11,010 bases of DNA. Source: Geobacter sp. UBA4074. GTDB taxonomy: Bacteria > Desulfobacterota > Desulfuromonadia > Geobacterales > Pseudopelobacteraceae. Shown piece after piece: positions 1 through 5,090 of this stretch (the stretch's first letter is position 1; each line of letters opens with the position of its first letter). The notes under the pieces were generated by a model. That model saw nothing but the letters and a program-made list of their open reading frames with translations. It ran no database searches and was not told where the DNA came from. The DNA is taken from contig DFYU01000097.1 in NCBI GenBank assembly GCA_002383415.1, forward strand, positions 1 to 11,010. Reading direction: 5' to 3'. Position numbers and translations under genes: made by a program.

Positions 1-50
1 TGGTCGCCTTCCTCCGGAATCCGCATCCGGGTAACAACCGCCCAATTGTC

Positions 51-89
51 GCTTGTATACAGTAAGTTGCTTTGCTATAGTATACGAAC
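51..89. promoter_or_regulatory. Inverted repeat around the fprA promoter, candidate operator
   Basis: GCTTGTATAC (51-60) and GTATACGAAC (80-89) are inverted copies matching at 8 of 10 positions, 19 bases apart. Each contains the self-complementary hexamer GTATAC, and the two hexamers are 25 bases apart. The right copy overlaps the -10 and the left copy overlaps the -35-like hexamer. This arrangement suits a repressor or redox/NO-responsive regulator, but the motif does not match any regulator I can name. Confidence 0.4.
53..81 (+). promoter_or_regulatory. Predicted promoter of fprA
   Basis: A strong -10 hexamer, TATAGT (76-81), is preceded at 17 bases by a weak -35-like TTGTAT (53-58). A start point near 88 would leave a leader of about 45 bases before the ATG at 133. 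The -35 is poor (three of six consensus bases), so the promoter may need an activator or be recognised differently. Inferred from sequence only. Confidence 0.45.
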
Positions 90-132
90 CAAAATGATCA
101 ACTATTAATCGGATCAAAGGAGTGTTGCAGCG

Positions 133-1326
133 ATGTTAGATACTATTGAAATCAAACCTGATCTGCACTGGGTGGGTGTACTGCACCCCGAACTACGCAT
201 ATTCGACGATCTGTTCCCCACCGAGCACGGCACCACCTACAACAGCTACCTGATCAAGGGCAGCCAGAAGATCGCCCTGGTCGACACCGTCAAGGGCAAA
301 TTCACCGATCGCTACCTGGACAAGCTCAGATCCCTGATCGATCCGGCCACGATTGACTACATCATCGTCAATCACGCCGAGCCCGACCATACCGGTTCAC
401 TGTCCTACCTGCTGGATCAGTGCCCCAAGGCGGTCGTGGTTTCCACCCCGGCGGCCAAAAACTTTGTGGGTAACATGATCCACCGGCCGTTCAACTCTCT
501 GGTGGTCAAGGATGGCGACACCCTGGAGCTGGGAGGGCGCACCCTGCGCTTTATCATGGCACCGTTCCTGCACTGGCCCGACACCATGTTCACCCGGCTG
601 GAGGAGGAAAACCTGTTGTTTTCCTGCGACGCCTTCGGCGCCCACTACTGCGACACCCAGCATATGTTCAACGACGAGACCGAGGATTTCACCTCGGCCC
701 GTCAGTTCTACTTCGATTGCATCTTCCGCCCCTTCAAGGACAAGGTGCTGTCGGCGATCGAGAAGATCCGCCACGACGTGATCGACATGATCCTGCCCAG
801 CCACGGCCCGATCATCCGCAGGGAACCCTGGCGGGTGATCCAGCAGTTTGAGAACTGGAGCAAGCCCACCTCCTTCGGCAAAAAGGTGGTGGTGCTGTAC
901 CTTTCCCCCCACGGCAACACCGAAAAGATGGCCAAGGCCTTTGTGGAAGGAGCGGCCCACGAAGGGATCGAGGTGAGTTGTCACCATATCGTCGGCATGC
1001 CGGATGACGAAATCCGCACCCTGATGGAAGAGGCCGACGCCCTGGTGTTCGGCATCCCCACCGTGGCCCGCGACATTCCGCCGCCGATGTGGCATGTGTT
1101 GGCAAACTTAAGCACCGTCAAGCTGAAGACCACCACCGCTGCCTTGCTGGGCAGTTATGGCTGGAGCGGCGAGGCCTGCAAGATGGCTGAGGAACGTTTG
1201 AAAGGGATGGGCCTGAAGCTGGTGGCTGAGCCGGTGCGGGCGGTATTTACCCCCACCGATGAGGTGCTGGAGCAGTGCCGGGCGTTGGGACGGGCTGTCT
1301 CTGAGGCGGTGGCCCAGAAGGCCTAA
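133..1326 (+). CDS. fprA: FprA family A-type flavoprotein (flavodiiron protein)
   Basis: This cytosolic flavodiiron enzyme is expected to reduce O2 to water and/or NO to N2O, protecting an anaerobe from oxidative or nitrosative stress. The N-terminal metallo-beta-lactamase-like domain (about 1-245) shows the diiron ligand set: H81-x-E83-x-D85-H86, H147 in an LHWPD motif, D166, and H224 in SHGP. The C-terminal flavodoxin-like domain (about 250-397) begins with a beta strand and an FMN phosphate loop, SPHGNTEK (258-265). At 397 residues it matches the two-domain class A; there is no rubredoxin or flavin reductase extension, so a separate electron donor is needed. The ATG at 133 has AAAGGAG 10 bases upstream. 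It is a single-gene unit that converges with ubiX and ends at a shared terminator. The family is certain; the preferred substrate cannot be read from sequence. Confidence 0.95.
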   Translation: MLDTIEIKPDLHWVGVLHPELRIFDDLFPTEHGTTYNSYLIKGSQKIALVDTVKGKFTDRYLDKLRSLIDPATIDYIIVNHAEPDHTGSLSYLLDQCPKAVVVSTPAAKNFVGNMIHRPFNSLVVKDGDTLELGGRTLRFIMAPFLHWPDTMFTRLEEENLLFSCDAFGAHYCDTQHMFNDETEDFTSARQFYFDCIFRPFKDKVLSAIEKIRHDVIDMILPSHGPIIRREPWRVIQQFENWSKPTSFGKKVVVLYLSPHGNTEKMAKAFVEGAAHEGIEVSCHHIVGMPDDEIRTLMEEADALVFGIPTVARDIPPPMWHVLANLSTVKLKTTTAALLGSYGWSGEACKMAEERLKGMGLKLVAEPVRAVFTPTDEVLEQCRALGRAVSEAVAQKA

Positions 1327-1354
1327 ATCGGTAACGGACTACACATATACAACA

Positions 1355-1386
1355 AAAAACGGGCGGCCATTTGGTCGCCCGTTTTT
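1355..1386. terminator. Bidirectional intrinsic terminator between fprA and ubiX
   Basis: A near-perfect hairpin: CGGGCG (1360-1365) pairs with CGCCCG (1376-1381), extended inside by a G-T wobble and two C-G pairs around the loop ATTT (1369-1372). It is flanked by A-runs on the left (1354-1359) and five T on the right (1382-1386). With A-tract and T-tract on opposite sides it can end transcription of fprA (+) and of the ubiX-containing operon (-). Confidence 0.92.
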
Positions 1387-1397
1387 AATTTGCGGAA

Positions 1398-1979
1398 CTA
1401 TGCCCCCCAGCGCTTGAACAGCTGGTGGGGTACCCCGAGCTGATCCATCAATTTACCCACCACAAAGTTTACCAGATCTTCCAACGAATGGGGCTGCTGG
1501 TAAAAGGCCGGCATGGCCGGCACGATCCGCGCCCCGGCATGGGACAAGCGCAGCATGTTTTCCAGGTGGATGGCGGAGAAGGGCGTCTCCCGCGGCAGCA
1601 GGATCAGGGGGCGGCCCTCTTTGAGCATCACGTCGGCGGCCCGCTCGATCAGGTTGCCGGAGATACCGGCGGCGATCCGCCCCAGGGTGCCCATGCTGCA
1701 GGGCGCGATCACCATCGCCTGCGGCGCGGCCGAACCGCTGGCCTCCGGGGCCCAGAGATCATGCACCCCCCGCAGGGTCAGATCGGCCTCCGGCAGCCCC
1801 CAGCGCTGCTTGAGCCCATCGCCGTCGACCAGCTCAACCCCCGTTTCAAAGCGGCAGACCGCAACGCCGCTGTCGCTGGCCACCAGGGTCACCTGATGTC
1901 CGGCTTTCAGCAGCTCCTCCAGCAGCCGCAGGCCGTAGATGGCGCCGGATGCGCCGGTGATGGCCAGCAGGATTCTCAC
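1398..1979 (-). CDS. ubiX: UbiX family flavin prenyltransferase
   Basis: UbiX attaches a dimethylallyl group to reduced FMN, giving the prenylated FMN cofactor required by UbiD-type decarboxylases; its partner here is the UbiD homologue at the right edge. The 193-residue product is of normal length. The N-terminal FMN loop GASGAIYG is at 9-16. The conserved core follows: an SGS segment at 81-83, APCSMGTLG at 92-100, then R113, K120 and the RETP motif with E131. The start is GTG (1979-1977), chosen because AGGAGG (1986-1991 on this strand) lies 6 bases upstream and the reading frame has no better start. The GTG overlaps the TGA of the upstream hsdS remnant (GTGA), so translation may be coupled. 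In futalosine-type menaquinone synthesis this role is called MqnM. It is the last gene before the terminator at 1355-1386. Confidence 0.93.
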   Translation of the reverse strand: MRILLAITGASGAIYGLRLLEELLKAGHQVTLVASDSGVAVCRFETGVELVDGDGLKQRWGLPEADLTLRGVHDLWAPEASGSAAPQAMVIAPCSMGTLGRIAAGISGNLIERAADVMLKEGRPLILLPRETPFSAIHLENMLRLSHAGARIVPAMPAFYQQPHSLEDLVNFVVGKLMDQLGVPHQLFKRWGA

Positions 1980-2134
1980 AGGTTACCTCCTGCTGCGGGC
2001 TGGGCAAACGCCTCCCGCAGCACTTTCTTTATCAGCAGTTGCTCCTGCTCCTTCCGCACGACAACCTGTTTTTCCAGATTATCGATGACGGCCATCAGGC
2101 TGTCGACGTGGGCAACGATAATAACTATTCTCAT
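1976..2134 (-). pseudogene. Remnant of the 3' end of an hsdS gene (possible 52-residue ORF)
   Basis: Bases 2003-2119 match the 3' end of the intact hsdS (3798-3914), same orientation, at about 85% by hand count (18 differences in 117 bases); 31 of 39 residues agree. It encodes the C-terminal conserved helix of HsdS: VDSLMAVID, then KQ, RKEQ and VLREAFA. About half of the altered codons change the amino acid, so it looks like the tail of a related but different hsdS allele, not a fresh duplicate. Homology ends at 2119 on the N-terminal side; no target recognition domain remains. The frame is still open from an ATG at 2134-2132, 20 bases after the accessory ATPase gene, through a non-HsdS tail (QPAAGGNL) to a TGA that overlaps the ubiX GTG. 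A weak AGGGCGG lies before the ATG. A translated peptide is possible, but a relic is more likely. Confidence 0.8.
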
Positions 2135-2154
2135 AACCGCCCTATATCGCTGGT

Positions 2155-3663
2155 TTATTCAATATCACCACGGTCATTATCTTCCAGTCCTGATAATAGA
2201 AAGATTGACTGCTGTGGAAAGCCTCCCGTCGACTTCAAATAACGAGCCCCTCGCTTCCCCTTGCTCATATCCGGTATGAGCATCTCGGCAGCAACCCATT
2301 TTTTCAAAAGTCGTGAAGCCTTCAAGGTGTCAATTTCAGCTATCCGGCACAAATCTCGATTGGTGATGAATCCATTGCGATCAAGCCAGTCGCTGACCTG
2401 CTCCCACACTGCGGGACTCTCTTCATTCAGCAGCATCACCATGACCGCATCGTGTTCAAAATTAGGTCGTGTAACATACAGTGGGGGATATAAGCCGACA
2501 GCCCGCATAGTGGAAAACATCATTCGCACCCCTTCACCTGCGTCAATGTTCGGTGGAGAAGGGAACTCTCTTATGTGATTTACAATCAGCGGGTTGCGAC
2601 TAAAAGAACCTGTTTTTTCGATGGTTGCCGGGGTGATGTTGGCAGGGAAAAGGCCTGGACTCTCCACCTCGATACGGTTGTCGAAAATCCTGATATGAAT
2701 ATCGCTATTAACACGATAATCACGATGAATGACGGCGTTGGTTATCGCTTCCTTTATTACCCGCGTTGGATAGCGGTGTACCGTTTCGAATCCTGAAGAT
2801 GCAAGGGTCAGCCCTCTGGCGATTTCGTTGAGCACATACTCGTACGCATCCGTAATCTGCCTCACAAGGGGGCCGGTGATGGTTTTAGGTGTCTTCAGGA
2901 GGTTGGGCACAGGGCTATGCCCAACTTTTGACCCTGAGTAGTGAAAAATTCGGATAGCGGCCTTACTGGCCAGTATGCCGGAGGGATCATCGGCAAACAA
3001 CAGCACAGCCGCCCTCGTTGGTCGGATTTCCTTTCCTTTCTTTCTGGCAAGTCCGATTCTGAACATCCTGTCCTTGATACCGCCGGAAGTTAGTTTTCTG
3101 GTGTGGCAATAGGTAGACCAGGCCTCCGTGTCCAGCAGTTCAAAGGGAATGTCCGTCAGCTCGCTTTCCGCACTGATGACGCCACGTGCATAGGAAAGCT
3201 CGTTGATTTCTGCGGCAGTCATCTGACGATTGCTTCTTTCCAAACGTTTCCAGGTGCCACCTTCAACTATCGAATGAATACCTGGGCTTTTCTGTACAAC
3301 GACTATTACAATCGTGCCGGAAGAACCATCGCGCAGGGTGCACGAGAGAGTCTTCCATTCAACATGCATGATTGGCGGTGTGATACGGTGGGCAATCAGT
3401 TGGCGGAGTTCATCGACAGCTTCCGGGTTTTCCTGGACTCCATAGAGTCGGTCGCTCCCCTGAGCTTTCTTAAAATCCTCCATACCAAGGATCAAGAAGC
3501 CCCCTTCAGTGTTGGCAAAGGCAACAATCGCCTCCAACCCTTTCTGTGGCATCCTGTTGGAAACCCGCTTAAACTCGAAACGGATGCTTTCGTCCATCTC
3601 GCAGAGTCGCCGAACGACGTCAGCGTCGCCCAAGGGAATCTCTGGCTTCTTAACCATTGTCAT
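2155..3663 (-). CDS. AlbA_2 (Schlafen-like) / GHKL ATPase / winged-helix protein linked to type I R-M
   Basis: A 502-residue protein of the COG2865 type. The N-terminal AlbA_2 domain (about 20-130) has E25-x4-E30-F-K32, then AFANTEGG (48-55) and LGMED (59-63). The central/C-terminal GHKL-type ATPase region has an N-box (E305, N309, then HRDY at 313-316) and a GEG turn at 376-378. A winged-helix-like DNA-binding segment occupies about 418-477. Such proteins are usually called predicted transcriptional regulators and often sit beside hsd genes; AlbA_2 is also the fold of Schlafen ribonucleases, so an effector role is possible. The ATG at 3663-3661 is chosen because AAGGA lies 7 bases upstream. 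An in-frame ATG at 3702 has no such site and would place a repeat half-site inside the gene. It begins 128 bases after the hsdS stop, with its own regulatory region, and is followed by the hsdS remnant and ubiX. Exact function unknown. Confidence 0.85.
   Translation of the reverse strand: MTMVKKPEIPLGDADVVRRLCEMDESIRFEFKRVSNRMPQKGLEAIVAFANTEGGFLILGMEDFKKAQGSDRLYGVQENPEAVDELRQLIAHRITPPIMHVEWKTLSCTLRDGSSGTIVIVVVQKSPGIHSIVEGGTWKRLERSNRQMTAAEINELSYARGVISAESELTDIPFELLDTEAWSTYCHTRKLTSGGIKDRMFRIGLARKKGKEIRPTRAAVLLFADDPSGILASKAAIRIFHYSGSKVGHSPVPNLLKTPKTITGPLVRQITDAYEYVLNEIARGLTLASSGFETVHRYPTRVIKEAITNAVIHRDYRVNSDIHIRIFDNRIEVESPGLFPANITPATIEKTGSFSRNPLIVNHIREFPSPPNIDAGEGVRMMFSTMRAVGLYPPLYVTRPNFEHDAVMVMLLNEESPAVWEQVSDWLDRNGFITNRDLCRIAEIDTLKASRLLKKWVAAEMLIPDMSKGKRGARYLKSTGGFPQQSIFLLSGLEDNDRGDIE
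2176..2197. promoter_or_regulatory. Dyad ATTATC-N10-GATAAT in the 3' end of the accessory gene
   Basis: ATTATC (2176-2181) and GATAAT (2192-2197) are perfect inverted copies with a 10-base spacer. This is the same core and spacing as the larger dyad upstream of the gene (3740-3769). It lies within codons of residues 489-496 of the AlbA_2/GHKL protein, about 200 bases before ubiX in the transcription direction. It may be a second binding site for the same protein; coincidence of short AT-rich words is possible. Confidence 0.4.
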
Positions 3664-3739
3664 GACGACATCCTTTTTCGTCAATGATAATAAACAAAAC
3701 ATAACGTGCCGAAAGAATGGCGTGTTTTGCTTTTGAAAC

Positions 3740-3769
3740 GTTTATTATCGCCGGGGTGTGATAATAAAC
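3740..3769. promoter_or_regulatory. Perfect dyad GTTTATTATC-N10-GATAATAAAC, candidate operator
   Basis: Two perfect 10-base inverted arms (3740-3749 and 3760-3769) are separated by 10 bases, so the arm centres are 20 bases (about two helical turns) apart, as expected for a dimeric DNA-binding protein. A further identical half-site lies at 3686-3695. The nearest gene encodes a protein with a winged helix, so autoregulation is the simplest reading. The loop and lack of a following T-run argue against an RNA terminator. Confidence 0.6.
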
Positions 3770-3785
3770 CTACCGTTGTCACACC
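3755..3785. repeat. Inverted repeat GGTGTGA-N17-TCACACC interleaved with the dyad
   Basis: GGTGTGA (3755-3761) and TCACACC (3779-3785) are perfect inverted arms just downstream of the hsdS stop, overlapping the right arm of the GATAATAAAC dyad. The two structures share bases, so as RNA they could not form together. It could be a second protein site or a weak hairpin after hsdS; no T-run follows. Confidence 0.4.
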
Positions 3786-3791
3786 TTCCGC

Positions 3792-5090
3792 CTACCCCGC
3801 AAACGCCTCCCGCAACACCGTCTGCATAAGCAACTGCGCCTGCTCCTTCCGCTCGGCAACCTGTTTTTCCAGCTCATCGATGACGGCCATAAGGCTGTCT
3901 ACGCGGGCAACAATGGCTTGTTGTTCGGCTAGGGGCGGTAGTACTATAGGAACCTGCACCAGTTTCGATGATTTAATGCCGAGTGCTGTTACGCCTGATT
4001 TCCTCTTATCTATCTCTTTCTGAAAATATGAGGACATCATTTGATAAGCTAAAAATTCAGGCTTAATTATGTATGGTTGAATAGTTATTATTCGTTGCCC
4101 AACACTTATTTTTTCTTTTATCGTATTTAAACAAACATTGCCCAGAGGAGCTTCCGTAGTAAAAAACAAATCATTTATCGTCGGAAAACCTCTCGTCATT
4201 CTTTCTACATATTCTTCTTCTGAAATGAATTCTTCTGGATCAAGAGATAAATAACCCATTTTTACATTTTTGGCCGTAATCAACCTTACGCCGCTATCAA
4301 TTTTATTAGGCGTCTTGCCTCTGTAGTCAATAAAATTGGTGGCATCTCCGAGACTAATAACTACCCATTCGGAATGACAATTAAGGTCCAATTTTCTGTT
4401 TTCTATCGGTTGTAACAGCTTCTCATTACCAGAAAGCGCTTGTCTCTTGAGCTCAAGAATTTGTGACCGCAGCGCAGAAGCATCATATCGTGAGTCGCCC
4501 TTCACTACCGGATGCTGTTTGCGCCACTCCGCCGTCAGTTTTCCCTCAACCGCCTCTTGCAGTACAGCCTGACGGAGTAGTTTGAGAAGAACACCCTGGC
4601 GGTTTGTTTCAGTCAGCAACTCACGGTGTTCATCTTCAATTCGAGAAATCAAGTCGATCAGGCTCTGTTGCTCGTTTAGCGGTGGAACGGGAATTTCAAT
4701 CGAGGCGATTTCTTTCATAGGCAGACTGACGTTTGCTGCGCCCTTCATCAGCGGCACAAGAACAGTGTCCTTGAAATGGGAAAGATACAGATGGAGAAAG
4801 CGGGCAGTCAGAACAGACGGATCTTTGGGAATAACGGCAGCCAAAATCGTGCCGAGGGCAAACTTGCCTGACTGATAATGGACATAGTTCAGGGTTTTCT
4901 TGCCATGACCGGTTGACGACACCAGAGGGATACAGACGGCATCCGTATCGAACTGCCATGTGGCGCAAGTCTTGCGATCTGCACCAGTGGCTACCAGTGG
5001 ATACTGCCCAGGCGGTGCGCTGGCAAGGCCCGTTTCACCTTTGATGATCTGGCACAGATCACCTATTTTTGTTCTCCGCCACTCACCCAC
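3792..5090 (-). CDS. hsdS: Type I restriction-modification specificity subunit HsdS
   Basis: HsdS sets the DNA sequence recognised by the R2M2S restriction and M2S methylation complexes; each target recognition domain (TRD) reads one half of a split site. The 432-residue product has TRD1 (about 1-137), a central conserved helical region starting at PPLNEQQ (136-142), TRD2 (about 240-385), and a C-terminal conserved region starting at LPPLAEQQ (384-391). The two PPLxEQQ segments show the usual internal repeat. GTG at 5090-5088 is the chosen start: AAGGAG lies 7 bases upstream, and residues after it (VGEWRRTKIGDL) resemble a normal TRD start. A longer reading to 5189 only adds out-of-frame hsdM sequence. 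It overlaps the hsdM stop by 8 bases, suggesting coupling. The TRD2 stretch (about 3950-4380) is much more AT-rich than its surroundings, as if separately acquired. The target sequence cannot be predicted. Confidence 0.93.
   Translation of the reverse strand: MGEWRRTKIGDLCQIIKGETGLASAPPGQYPLVATGADRKTCATWQFDTDAVCIPLVSSTGHGKKTLNYVHYQSGKFALGTILAAVIPKDPSVLTARFLHLYLSHFKDTVLVPLMKGAANVSLPMKEIASIEIPVPPLNEQQSLIDLISRIEDEHRELLTETNRQGVLLKLLRQAVLQEAVEGKLTAEWRKQHPVVKGDSRYDASALRSQILELKRQALSGNEKLLQPIENRKLDLNCHSEWVVISLGDATNFIDYRGKTPNKIDSGVRLITAKNVKMGYLSLDPEEFISEEEYVERMTRGFPTINDLFFTTEAPLGNVCLNTIKEKISVGQRIITIQPYIIKPEFLAYQMMSSYFQKEIDKRKSGVTALGIKSSKLVQVPIVLPPLAEQQAIVARVDSLMAVIDELEKQVAERKEQAQLLMQTVLREAFAG
3798..3914 (-). 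repeat. hsdS 3' end, intact copy of a direct repeat with 2003-2119
   Basis: This segment encodes the C-terminal conserved region of the intact HsdS and is repeated in the same orientation, about 85% identical, at 2003-2119. The two copies flank the AlbA_2/GHKL gene and its control region, about 1.8 kb apart. Confidence 0.85.

Larger units (their letters stand above)
1..132. other. Region upstream of fprA; possible end of a preceding gene
   Basis: The first ~45 bases are GC-rich and could be the last codons of an upstream gene. Two + frames are open from the edge and stop at 32-34 and 63-65, and a minus-strand ATG at 26-24 could begin a divergent gene. Nothing here chooses between these. From about base 46 the sequence becomes AT-rich and carries the promoter and repeat listed separately. 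The ribosome binding site AAAGGAG at 116-122 lies 10 bases before the fprA ATG. Confidence 0.4.
3664..3791 (-). promoter_or_regulatory. Regulatory gap between hsdS and the AlbA_2/GHKL gene
   Basis: This is the only gap of any size in the minus-strand gene series, and it is AT-rich. It contains a long dyad (3740-3769), a third copy of the half-site GATAATAAAC (3686-3695, 22 bases before the start codon), and an interleaved inverted repeat (3755-3785). The minus strand offers a -10-like TATGTT within 3696-3703 but no convincing -35. A promoter here is inferred from the layout and repeats more than from hexamers. Confidence 0.5.

Noticed and set aside
1425..2279. Long + strand open frame (284 codons) opposite ubiX and the hsdS remnant
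   Set aside because: It is antisense to a well-supported ubiX with conserved motifs, has low-complexity composition, and arises from GC-rich third-position bias.
3103..3687. + strand open frame (194 codons) opposite the AlbA_2/GHKL gene
   Set aside because: The opposite strand carries clear family motifs; the + product shows no recognisable domain.
3664..3702. Earlier ATG (3702) for the AlbA_2/GHKL gene
   Set aside because: No ribosome binding site, and it would put a repeat half-site inside the coding region; the ATG at 3663 has AAGGA 7 bases upstream.
3703..3726. Hairpin AACGTGCC/GGCGTGTT followed by T residues
   Set aside because: It only pairs well (with two G-T wobbles) as a + strand transcript, and no + strand gene reads into it, so it is unlikely to be a terminator.
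1976..3914. Phase-variable hsdS inversion system
   Set aside because: The remnant is in the same orientation as hsdS, lacks any TRD, and there is no recombinase gene in the window.
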